A DNA stretch of 64,000 nt from Sulfuritalea sp. (GTDB lineage Bacteria; Pseudomonadota; Gammaproteobacteria; Burkholderiales; Rhodocyclaceae). Position 1 is the first letter of the stretch; every line of letters begins with the position of its first letter. The notes below the pieces were generated by a model that was not told the DNA's origin, ran no database searches, and saw only the letters and a list, made by a program, of their open reading frames with translations. Location: NCBI GenBank assembly GCA_016716965.1, contig JADJUP010000052.1, forward strand, positions 92,894-156,893. The letters run 5' to 3'. Positions 56,293 to 64,000 of the stretch are shown one piece after another. Both the position numbers and the translations under genes were made by a program.

Positions 56293-57759
56293 ATGAAAGG
56301 AGTAATGATGACAGGCGGGCGACTGACCATCTGGATTGACGGGCGCGAAGCCCTGCCGGTGCGGGCGATTCCCTATGTGACCGGCTGGCGGTATTCGCCT
56401 GACTTCGTGGCGGAAAGCCTTGCGCGTGCAACTGCTGCGCCCTTTGAAAAGCTGCGGAACCTTGTCGCCTTCCACCGGTCAGCAGGAAAATCGCTGCCTG
56501 TCATGGCAAGCGAATGGACTGCGGTAATGGCCGAGGTCAAAGGTTTCGAGGCTGAATTGCGCGAGCGCCGACCGGATGTTGATGCAGAGGATGACCATGC
56601 CGGTTATGCCGCGTGGCGCAGAGGGGCAGCACTGAAACTGCCTGCGGGCGTGTTCGTGTGGCTAAATGAATTCCTGCGCGAGCGCGAAACCGACCACAAG
56701 CGCACGCCTGACGACCGGCCGGTGATTCTTGCGCCGATGCTTGACGGCGACACAAGGGCCGCAGTGCTGGAAGGTTTCGAGGACTGCCCGCGCCGTGGGC
56801 CGGATGCTGACCGGGCGATGATTGGCTATGCGGACTTCGTGACAATCTGCCACGTCGATGACCCTGCCAACTTCGGCGGCTTTCGCGTGGAAGCCAATGG
56901 CCTTCATGTCGACCTGCCGGATGCAGATGCGACGCTGATCCCGGAAGAACGGGCCGCAGTGACATGGCACCCAACAGGTCAGTACGACAAGCCCGCGCTG
57001 TCCCTGCCCTGCACCTTGGGGCAACTACGGGCCTTCCTGCCGGATGCTGGCATGGCCGGCTACATTGACGAGGAAGCGGTGGATGCCGTGCTAGGCGAGC
57101 ACGAGCACAGGACTGGCTGGTACGACAACACCATGAATGCCGCAATGTGGTTCAAGCGTGCCAGCGTGAAGCCTGACGAGGCGGCAATGCTGCTGTGTAG
57201 GATTGACCCGCTCGAAAGAGACTGGCAAGGCAATGCCCCTGACCCCGAGCGTATCTATGTGGATGACGACAAGGCATCGCCCGACCGCTATCGATTACTG
57301 CTGCGTGCATTCCTTGATGTTGCCGAGACTGACCAGAAGCCGCGCACTTTGCTTGACTGGCGCGACGTGGCGAAGCGTGAAGGACTGCGACATCACCAAT
57401 GGATTGATGAGTATGTGCTGGCGCGGATTGAGGAATTGTCTGCTGACTCTGGCAGCGCGGGAGGCGTGGCAAAAGTCGGCGCTGGTGCGACGGCGGCAAC
57501 AGTGAATCTGACTAAAATCAGAATCAACGCAATCGTTCAAACGGCAACGCGACTCAAGTATGACCCGCTATCTGTGGCTACTGGCGGGAAGGCCATCATT
57601 GAGGCCGAGTGCCTCGATAAGTTGAAAGGTGCGCCCCACCGATTCACACCCGACACGTTCAAAAAGGCATGGCAAGCTGCCCGCGATGCAGGGCGTATTG
57701 ATGTTGAAAACGTGGAAATCTACCGAGGGCAGCAAGGCGGAAACCCGCATGGCTGCTAG
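56293..57759 (+). CDS. hypothetical protein of the integrative element, 488 residues
   Basis: A largely hydrophilic protein starting MKGVMMTGGRLTIWIDGREA. WLNEFLRERETDHKR and MLLCRIDPLERDW-like segments are seen. The last quarter (LTKIRINAIVQTATRL, GGKAIIEAECLDKLKGAPHR) resembles a small winged DNA-binding region. No family assignment. An AT-richer gene with a 24-nt chromosomal-type repeat (57471-57494; encodes AKVGAGATA), so that repeat entered the island gene. Confidence 0.6.
   Translation: MKGVMMTGGRLTIWIDGREALPVRAIPYVTGWRYSPDFVAESLARATAAPFEKLRNLVAFHRSAGKSLPVMASEWTAVMAEVKGFEAELRERRPDVDAEDDHAGYAAWRRGAALKLPAGVFVWLNEFLRERETDHKRTPDDRPVILAPMLDGDTRAAVLEGFEDCPRRGPDADRAMIGYADFVTICHVDDPANFGGFRVEANGLHVDLPDADATLIPEERAAVTWHPTGQYDKPALSLPCTLGQLRAFLPDAGMAGYIDEEAVDAVLGEHEHRTGWYDNTMNAAMWFKRASVKPDEAAMLLCRIDPLERDWQGNAPDPERIYVDDDKASPDRYRLLLRAFLDVAETDQKPRTLLDWRDVAKREGLRHHQWIDEYVLARIEELSADSGSAGGVAKVGAGATAATVNLTKIRINAIVQTATRLKYDPLSVATGGKAIIEAECLDKLKGAPHRFTPDTFKKAWQAARDAGRIDVENVEIYRGQQGGNPHGC
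57471..57494 (+). repeat. 24-nt dispersed element in the integrative element
   Basis: AAAAGTCGGCGCTGGTGC then GACGGC, in frame. Confidence 0.75.
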
Positions 57760-57814
57760 TGGGAAGGTGGGATTCCTACTCTCCCACTCCTAGACGGCCC
57801 ACTACCCCAGAGCA

Positions 57815-57899
57815 GTTTCATTCTCTCTACCGACGAAGCGCAACGCATAACAGCGAAGCGCCGAAGTTGGCAAGTTTCCTCAACTTCGGAGAATGAAAC
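57815..57899 (+). promoter_or_regulatory. nested palindrome directly upstream of the small HTH-like gene
   Basis: GTTTCATTCTC (57815-57825) is the inverse of GAGAATGAAAC (57889-57899), which touches the ATG at 57900. Inside, CCGAAGTTG (57861-57869) pairs with CAACTTCGG (57881-57889). Confidence 0.7.
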
Positions 57900-58211
57900 A
57901 TGCAATCAAACGCATCGCATCAAACCAAGCTGGCCGCTGCAACGCTGGCAATTCCCCCGACGATGGCAACGACTGCTGCCGTTCGCTATGCCACCATCAA
58001 TCAAGCTGCCGAGCTTCGCCCGGCATTCACGCCCGCCGCTTTCCGTGACCTGAAATTCAAGGCGCACGACCGAAAGAATTCACGCGGCGAAACCATCAAA
58101 GGCAACGGCACCGGACCTGCTGGCGTATGGGTGCAGATTGGGGCGAAAGTCCTGGTCGACCTTTACGCATTCGACCGATGGATCGATGCACACCGTATGG
58201 GGGACGCGTAA
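57900..58211 (+). CDS. small AlpA/excisionase-like DNA-binding protein
   Basis: A 103-residue protein. VRYATINQAAELRPAFTPAA and FRDLKFKAHDRKNS look like an AlpA-type helix-turn-helix and wing; VLVDLYAFDRWIDAHR ends it. Such proteins precede primase genes in phage satellites and integrative elements, acting as regulators or excision factors. The call is tentative. The upstream nested palindrome may be its own operator. Confidence 0.65.
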   Translation: MQSNASHQTKLAAATLAIPPTMATTAAVRYATINQAAELRPAFTPAAFRDLKFKAHDRKNSRGETIKGNGTGPAGVWVQIGAKVLVDLYAFDRWIDAHRMGDA

Positions 58212-58477
58212 TGAAAAACGCCCGACTCCAAACAACAGAATCGAGCGCCCTAGACAAGTGCAATTCTATCCTCCTCCTTGAATTGGTCAAGGCCACGCTG
58301 CTTGCTGGCCGCGCCCGAGCCTATCGGGTCCCCTTAGTTCCTTGCAAAAAGGCCGGCCATGAACTTTCAGATCATTGCCCGCCTCCGGTACTACAAGATT
58401 TCCCGTTCCGACCCGAACTGGAATCACTTGCCGGGCAGCGAAAGGTACGGCGTACTCACCGGCGCAATACACGCTGA
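58211..58477 (+). CDS. possible small protein, coupled start
   Basis: An 88-residue frame. Its ATG overlaps the stop of the previous gene (TAATG). NSILLLELVKATLLAGRARA could be a helix. It overlaps the next gene by 119 nt in another frame, so at most its first part may be real. Low confidence. Confidence 0.3.
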   Translation: MKNARLQTTESSALDKCNSILLLELVKATLLAGRARAYRVPLVPCKKAGHELSDHCPPPVLQDFPFRPELESLAGQRKVRRTHRRNTR

Positions 58478-58946
58478 GTGCCAGCCAAAAAGTTACGAGC
58501 CACATGCGCAATTCCTACGAGTAAGCAGAGCGTTGAAGACTGGCTACGCCATCGGAAACGCATATCCTTATGACAATTTTGAGTTCGCCGAACGTCGCCT
58601 AGCGCAGCATCGCAATGTGGTCAGATTTGCTGACCTATCTGGACTCACACCTTCAAAGCAATGGCGACGAGAGCGTGAGGTCCGAGATATGGTGTGCATT
58701 GACCCATGGGATCACGCCACGGTTTGGCACGATGGCAATCGGAACCTTGTATTGACCAACGAGCCATATTCGTCTGACAAATTTCCTGCGTGGTGTATCG
58801 CCAACGGGTGGCGTTGCGTGCAATTGCCAGGGCATATCGGTACCTACTGGGCTGGTGTGACTTTCTGCTTTCTTGCGGCACCGCCGGGGAGTGCGGCTGA
58901 CCTCGTCGCAATAGCGCAGCGATTAATCGCAGGGTGGCCCGTATGA
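58359..58946 (+). CDS. hypothetical protein of the integrative element, 195 residues
   Basis: It starts MNFQIIARLRYYKISRSDPN. Mixed composition, with aromatic-rich segments (TVWHDGNRNLVLTNEPYS, GWRCVQLPGHIGTYWAGVTF). Not recognised. The stop overlaps the next start by 4 nt (ATGA), which supports it as a real gene. Confidence 0.6.
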   Translation: MNFQIIARLRYYKISRSDPNWNHLPGSERYGVLTGAIHAECQPKSYEPHAQFLRVSRALKTGYAIGNAYPYDNFEFAERRLAQHRNVVRFADLSGLTPSKQWRREREVRDMVCIDPWDHATVWHDGNRNLVLTNEPYSSDKFPAWCIANGWRCVQLPGHIGTYWAGVTFCFLAAPPGSAADLVAIAQRLIAGWPV

Positions 58947-61390
58947 GTGCCGAGTACGCAGTATCGGGACCCGCCATTCCGGACACGGTGACGGTGCTTG
59001 CAGGTGAAGCACACAAGCGCGCAAGCAAACTCTGGCTGTCCGACGGGACGATCGCGGAATACGACGCGGGGTGGCAGTTCCAGCCCCAGACGATGCCGTT
59101 GGCGGACCTTGCGGCACTCTCAGCACTGTTGACCCATATCCAAAGCCAACTGTCATGTCTGATCATCCGAGGCACGTTCCGTGGTGACGACCACGCGGCG
59201 ACGCAGTCGCGGTCAGATCCGGCCACCGGTCAGGCGGTCCCTGCGGTCACTAGCCCAGGCTGGTTTCGCAGGTGGAAGGAGCTTTTCGAGGACCTGCCAC
59301 ACTATTGGATGTGCATTGACATCGACAACTTCACGCCACCAGGGGGGATCGATCCCGTGCGGGAGCCGGTTCGGGCCATCCATGCGTTTATCGAGGAACA
59401 CCTGCCGGCCTGCTTCTACGGGGCAGGGTTTCACTGGCAGTTGTCGAGCAGTGCGGGGCATCCGACCAAGCGCGGCCTGTTGAAGGTGCACGTCTGGTTC
59501 TGGCTGGCTACGCCACACACTTGCGCCGAACTGGAGGCGTGGGCGCCGGCGGCCGTAGACAAAGCCCTGTACCGTGTCGTGCAGGTACATTACACGGCGC
59601 TGCCGGTGTTTGCCCAAGGCGTTGTTGATCCGGTGCCGGTCCGATCAGGATATGTACCTGGCGGTGAGGTAGCGCTAGTGTTGACGCCGGCCGAGAGGGC
59701 CTCTGCTGCGACGCCACGGGGCGGTAGGGAGATGATAGACCCACGGACCAAGCGGGGCGTCGTGGGTGCCTTCTGCCGGGCGTACACCATCGAGCAGGTG
59801 TTGGCTGGTCCGCTCAAGGAGCACTTTACTTTTGCCCCCGGAAGCGACCGCAGGCTCACATGGCGTGACGGGAACGGTGCCAAGGAGGGTGCCTACCTGA
59901 CCGATGATCGGCTGCACCTGTGCAACACGCACAACACCAGTCCTGTAGGCAGCAGTCCGCTGAACGCCTTCGACGCGGTACGGGTGTATTGCTTTGGTGC
60001 AGCTGATGCTGGGGCCGAGCCGCTGGCGCTGAACGATATGCGGACCACGCCGAGCTACCGGCAGATGTGCGAATGGGCGGCAAGTCTGGAACCCGTGATG
60101 GCGCAGATGCGGCAAGAAGAGTTACGTCTGATGCCGGTAGGTGCCCCCAGCGTCGATCCTAGCCTCACAGAGAGCATTGAAGTTGCATACCCACCGCCTT
60201 TCCGTGGTGTGATGTACGCGGTCGTTCAGGCAGCTTTGGCGGTCTCAACTAAGCCGCAGCGTGATCTTTGCACGCTGTCGGCGCTGCTCGGCATGGCGGC
60301 ATCGTGTTCTGGCAATTTCAGGCTTCCGAGTGGTATGCGGCTGAACTTGTTTGGTTGTGGAATTGCCGGCACGGGCGAAGGCAAGGACCTCCCCCGGTCA
60401 ATCGCAATATCGCTCGTCAGTGCGGCTAAAGGAAAGCTCATCGGCAAGCCAGCATCCGGTCAGGGTCTGGAGGATGCTTTGGTGAGTAACACGGGGTCAC
60501 TGATTGCCCTCGATGAGATCGCCCACTTTTTTGCCGCGATCAACAACAGCAAAGCGCCTCCTCACCTGATCGAACTGGCGGGCACGCTGTTGCAATTGTT
60601 TTCTGCATCGAAAGGCACTTACCAAACTCGTGTCCGTGCATCAGGGCGAGGAACAACGCCGTCCCAGGCCATTCAGAACCCGATGGTGAGTCTTCTTGGC
60701 TTTGCCACGCCTGAGAAGCTCGGCGAGGCAATGGGCGTGAGCAATATCGAAGACGGCCTCCTTGGCCGCTTTGTCTTTGCCTTCGGGCAGACGGGGATTG
60801 AGCCGCGCAGGGTGAAGGGTTCATTCGAGCTTCCGGCGGTTGTGCGAATGGCGGCTGATGCAATTGCTCAGGCCACGAAGCACGCTGCGTTTGTAGCGGA
60901 CTTGAACGGCAATCGCGATTCTATCCTGATTGGCGAGCGCGTCGAGAACCGCCTCCGTGAACTGCTGGTTAAGTTCGATCAGGAGCGCCTTGCATCCCAG
61001 TCACCGTTCGCCAAAGCGCTCCTGACTCGTTCATGCGAGAAGTGCGAGCGCATAGCCGGTGTGCTGGCGGTCTGGGACTGCCCGACGCGGCCCGAGATAA
61101 CCCTCGAACATCTGGAATGGGCTGAACAGTTCCTTCATGCGTCGGATGCAGCATTGCTGCGCTTCAGTGGCGAATACATGCACGGAGGGCAGACGCAATC
61201 GGATGCACAGCGAATTCTCAAACTGCTTCGACGGGTATTGGCCGGAGATTTCAAGCCCCAGAAGCCGCACGAGAAATGGCTGCTCGACAGGAAGGTCGCG
61301 CCCTATTCGCTGGTGATGCGAAACAGCAAGCTCGACAAGCGCCGATTCGATGAGGCTTTAGCGTATCTGGTGGACTTGTCCGGACGTTGA
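58943..61390 (+). CDS. primase/helicase-like replication protein (DUF3987-type)
   Basis: A protein of 815 residues. The N-terminal half has WMCIDIDNFTPPGG and FHWQLSSSAGHPTKRGLLKV, acid-rich motifs like archaeo-eukaryotic primase domains. The C-terminal half has GCGIAGTGEGKDLPRS (Walker A-like GxGxGK) and LIALDEIAHFF (Walker B-like), as in DUF3987/YfjI-type ATPases. This two-part build is typical of replication proteins of satellites and small integrative elements. The exact family was not verified. An iteron array follows. Confidence 0.75.
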   Translation: MSAEYAVSGPAIPDTVTVLAGEAHKRASKLWLSDGTIAEYDAGWQFQPQTMPLADLAALSALLTHIQSQLSCLIIRGTFRGDDHAATQSRSDPATGQAVPAVTSPGWFRRWKELFEDLPHYWMCIDIDNFTPPGGIDPVREPVRAIHAFIEEHLPACFYGAGFHWQLSSSAGHPTKRGLLKVHVWFWLATPHTCAELEAWAPAAVDKALYRVVQVHYTALPVFAQGVVDPVPVRSGYVPGGEVALVLTPAERASAATPRGGREMIDPRTKRGVVGAFCRAYTIEQVLAGPLKEHFTFAPGSDRRLTWRDGNGAKEGAYLTDDRLHLCNTHNTSPVGSSPLNAFDAVRVYCFGAADAGAEPLALNDMRTTPSYRQMCEWAASLEPVMAQMRQEELRLMPVGAPSVDPSLTESIEVAYPPPFRGVMYAVVQAALAVSTKPQRDLCTLSALLGMAASCSGNFRLPSGMRLNLFGCGIAGTGEGKDLPRSIAISLVSAAKGKLIGKPASGQGLEDALVSNTGSLIALDEIAHFFAAINNSKAPPHLIELAGTLLQLFSASKGTYQTRVRASGRGTTPSQAIQNPMVSLLGFATPEKLGEAMGVSNIEDGLLGRFVFAFGQTGIEPRRVKGSFELPAVVRMAADAIAQATKHAAFVADLNGNRDSILIGERVENRLRELLVKFDQERLASQSPFAKALLTRSCEKCERIAGVLAVWDCPTRPEITLEHLEWAEQFLHASDAALLRFSGEYMHGGQTQSDAQRILKLLRRVLAGDFKPQKPHEKWLLDRKVAPYSLVMRNSKLDKRRFDEALAYLVDLSGR

Positions 61391-61470
61391 GTCTGGATAT
61401 ATGGACACGATGCACCCAAATGGCCGGCCCGAGAAAACGCGATGGCTAAGTTGGCGGGGATAACGTTTGA

Positions 61471-61706
61471 TACGGTTCTCTATGGTTTCCACGGTTTTCC
61501 TACGGTTCCCGAGAACCGTAACTCCTTTTGTATCAGAGCCTTTGCGGGTAGTTTCTTCTATGGTTCTCTGTATATCACCCCCTCTCCCTATGTTTGGTGG
61601 AGGTGTGTACAGGGGGGCCGAGAACCGAAGCAGAAATCGGCTGTTAAGGCCCTGATACCAAGGCTTTTACGGTTCCCCAGCAGTGCGGGAACCGTAGAGA
61701 ACCGTA
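61471..61706. repeat. 10-bp iteron array, candidate replication origin
   Basis: TACGGTTCTC, TATGGTTTCC, ACGGTTTTCC and TACGGTTCCC stand head to tail (61471-61510) followed by inverted GAGAACCGTA (61511-61520). Further copies are at 61559-61568 (TATGGTTCTC), 61620-61628 (inverted), 61668-61677 (TACGGTTCCC), 61687-61696 and 61697-61706 (inverted pair). Confidence 0.75.
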
Positions 61707-61768
61707 ACGAGGGACCGACCTCGTCAGGTCGTAACCGATCCTTCCGCGATGCAATCGAGCAGGCGTAA

Positions 61769-62483
61769 CCTAAGTCGGTTTCTGAGGGGCCAAACTGGAC
61801 ATCCCATTGGAACCTCCAGCGATCGACTGGTTTGGCAGTGTGACAACGCGTCAATTCAGTGCAATGGCAAGGTGCCGCGAACTAGCGCAATTAGGCACAA
61901 GGTACAGTGATGGAATAATTGTTCAGGCCGCTGCTGTTCGTCGTCGGAAACCTTGGTTACCGGTAAGTACGCGCAGGCGCGCGCGAGGAATTGCTTGGGA
62001 AGTGTATGCGTCAGACGCTATGCAGCAATCTCACCGGATCATTCGTCAGACCCGCATGGATCGATCGACATCGGGCATCTATCCGATCGCCTTCACCGCG
62101 ATCGATCGGTGCAAGGTCGCCGCCGCCGATCGGTGCAAGATTGCCGAATGGCCGCAATGCGGCAATCTGCTGAACTCACCCTACCGGACAGGGTCGGTTG
62201 TTCGAGGCGGGGAACACCGTGCATCCGCGAGGTCCCCAGCCACCAAATTGCGGACGGTCGAGACTCCGACGCGCCGGTACGTCAGCTTCCTGGGACACGC
62301 CGGACGCTCAGAATTGATCAGCGCACCGCGCCTTTTCATCCCTGAACCGATCCGCCTATGCACCGTACCATGCGTCGTTGCTTTAGAGATAAAGATACGT
62401 TCGTTAGTCTATTCGCCCTATATGGTTATTTGTGATTCTCGGTTACTGTGCGATCTGGGGAAGAGCCTCGGGAGCGGGTTGCC
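61769..62483. other. region without a convincing gene
   Basis: Open frames here are short or lack family features. It holds two direct copies of CGATCGGTGCAAG 25 nt apart (62103 and 62128) and several CGATCG sites. It may be the right part of the element or degenerate DNA. No copy of the tRNA-Thr 3' end is seen. Confidence 0.5.
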
Positions 62484-63547
62484 ATGAAATTCACGAATGC
62501 TGTTGTTGCGGGTGCTTTGGCTTCAATGGCTTTGTTTGCCGGTACAGGTCAGGCCATCGCTCAGGCCTATCGGTTTACTGCTTTGCCCGCAGCGAATGGC
62601 TATCTAAATGCTGAGCCGACAGCCATAAACGACTTCGGCCAAGTAGTCGGAATTTCATTCAATACAAATCTGGAAAGCTCGCAAGCGACAATTTGGAATA
62701 ACGGCACCCCGTCGGCTCTTGGCTATGCGGGTGGCGGGATAAGCCAGGCTTACGGAATAGACAACGGTGGGCAGGTAGTTGGGGGCGTCAACGTGTCCAC
62801 GACAGGAAACGACTGGCACGCAGTAGTCTGGAGTGGCTCCACAACTCGGGACCTGGGTCCCGGAATGGCTTTTGCCATCAACAAATCGGGGCAAGTCGCT
62901 GGAACTAATGAGCGCCAGCAGGCCGTGATATGGAATGGTGGCACCGTAACGCAGTTAGGTAGCGGTCCGGACCAAACAGGGCAATAAATGCTTCCGGACA
63001 AGTCGCGGGTGCTGCAATGTACGACGCGGTTGTCTGGGATGGAATTACAACAACCGTTCTGCCAGGGCTGGGAGGTTTAGGGGCGCGGGCCTACGGAATC
63101 AATGATTCAGGAATAGTGGTGGGGTACTCGGCGCTAACCAACAATTTGACCACCCACGCAACGACCTGGAATGGCGGAGTCGTATCCGATCTTGGAACAT
63201 TGGGCGGATGGAGTCGCGCCGAGGGATCAATAATGCAGGGCAAATTGTTGGCGATTCCCTTTACGACTACAAATTATCAGCACGCCGCGTTGTGGGCTGG
63301 CGGTAAGGTAATTGACCTGAACAGCTTCTTGGATGCCAGCGTTGTAAATTCAGGATGGTCGCTAGTCATCGCAGAGGGAATCAACAATCAAGGGGCAATA
63401 ACTGGAATCGCGCGCAACAGCTTGTCTGGTCAATGGGAGGGATTTGTCTTGACCCCGTTCCCGAAACCAGAAACCTACGCAATGCTCCTCGCCGGACTCG
63501 GTCTCGGCCTGACCGCAAGACGGCGGCGACAGAAACTGAGCGCATGA
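62484..63547 (+). CDS. PEP-CTERM protein with HAF-like repeats (frameshifts)
   Basis: Signal peptide MKFTNAVVAGALASMALFAG. Repeats of the type AINDFGQVVG / GIDNGGQVVGG / AINKSGQVAG / GINDSGIVVG are HAF-like. The end PKPETYAMLLAGLGLGLTAR plus RRRR is a PEP-CTERM sorting signal, processed by an exosortase not seen here. The frame breaks near 62969 (missing G), near 63235 (missing base) and near 63270 (extra base). A protein of about 354 residues is obtained after correction. Confidence 0.8.
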
Positions 63548-63614
63548 CGGTCAGTAGCGATTCAACTGAAACGGGGGCTTCGGCTCCCGTTTTGCGTTCT
63601 TCTTGGCTGGCCGC

Positions 63615-63876
63615 TCATCTGTGCATCATCTTAAGAGCCAGCACAATGCCCGACAGCGCCAGCGTGATCGCATTTGGCAACAATGATCGGCCAACTTCCA
63701 AGCATGACGCCATAGGCCAGCCACATCGCAACTCCTGCGGTAAAGATGCTGTACATGGGTAACGACACGCCCGACAAATCGCGAGTACGCCACGACGTTA
63801 GGGCCTGCGGCACAAACGCTATGGTGGTCAGGATCGCAGCAGCGTAACCAACAAGATCGATGGGCATGCGCGGCAT
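63615..63876 (-). CDS. SemiSWEET-family transporter (one frameshift near 63674)
   Basis: A protein of about 86 residues with three membrane helices, the size of SemiSWEET half-transporters. MPIDLVGYAAAILTTIAFVP, PQ in FVPQALTSWRTRDLSGVSLP and MYSIFTAGVAMWLAYGVMLG are conserved. One extra A at 63673-63675 must be removed to reach the end NAITLALSGIVLALKMM. It moves sugars as a dimer in the family; substrate unknown. Confidence 0.82.
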
Positions 63877-64000
63877 GATACGCGGTTGACATCCGCCGTT
63901 TGCCGCGTATAGTTTCTGCTTCGGCGCCGATTTAAGTTTCAACTTGCGGGCGCGTTATAAATTCAGCTAAAGCGGAAGTCACTGAACCCGTTCTAGCGCG

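Noticed and set aside
61442..61768. Open frame of 108 residues over the iteron array
   Set aside because: Its sequence is dictated by the repeated TACGGTTCYC motif and shows no family features or ribosome binding site.
61807..62487. Open frame of 226 residues
   Set aside because: Arginine-rich odd composition, no motif, covers short tandem repeats; not supportable as a gene.

Overview
The window is high-GC chromosomal DNA from a betaproteobacterium. Gene order (ribF-ileS-lspA-fkpB-ispH; lptD-surA-pdxA-rsmA divergent from amgK-murU; dusB-fis-purH-purD-purK-sua5; queG divergent from tsaE-amiC), a PEP-CTERM protein and several small Rhodocyclales-type proteins suggest Rhodocyclales/Nitrosomonadales. 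That placement is inference from gene content, not from a search.

Region by region. 1-5 kb: end of a DUF2189 membrane protein, oligopeptidase A, a PilZ protein, exonuclease III, and a Crp/Fnr regulator followed by a small DUF2892 membrane protein. 5.1-14.2 kb (minus strand): a tightly overlapping run with an LpxR-like lipid A deacylase, a TIGR03862-type flavoprotein, rsmA, a class II amidotransferase, pdxA, surA and lptD. 14.4-19 kb: amgK and murU (peptidoglycan recycling), pepP, and a UbiH-type hydroxylase. 19-25.8 kb: dusB-fis, purH-purD-purK and sua5. 25.9-30.6 kb: tRNA-Ala, DUF2855, tRNA-Arg, an internally duplicated membrane protein, a UgpB-like binding protein with ugpQ, and a small exported protein. 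30.7-43 kb: alaS, phosphomannomutase, YheT hydrolase, a SnoaL-like protein, waaF, ilvE, a Nudix hydrolase, mnmA, HU, sseA and queG. 43.1-46.5 kb: a cargo block (RelE-type toxin/antitoxin and a HAF-repeat autotransporter) bracketed by full-length queG and a second, truncated queG 5' end. 46.5-54.1 kb: tsaE-amiC, then ribF-ileS-lspA-fkpB-ispH. 54.2-61.7 kb: tRNA-Thr(CGT), then a candidate integrative element (tyrosine integrase, unknown proteins, small HTH-like protein, primase/helicase-like protein, and a 10-bp iteron array). 62.5-63.9 kb: a PEP-CTERM protein with HAF-like repeats and a SemiSWEET transporter.

Three things stand out. (1) A dispersed short repeat occurs as a 24-nt and a 48-nt form and lies in frame inside at least nine genes in both orientations. 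It also marks the edge of the truncated queG copy and occurs inside the integrative element. (2) Larger hairpin repeats between genes. In two cases (murU and the UbiH-type gene) the repeat is followed by an inverted copy of the first about 20 nt of the downstream gene. (3) A small satellite-like integrative element with its own candidate origin.

Caution on quality: many genes carry one-base indels, including essential ones (lptD, ileS, lspA, ispH), and there is a 31-G run in the Nudix gene. Most are probably sequencing or assembly errors, so I give spans across the indels and state where the frame breaks. The G9 tract in the autotransporter could instead be genuine phase variation.
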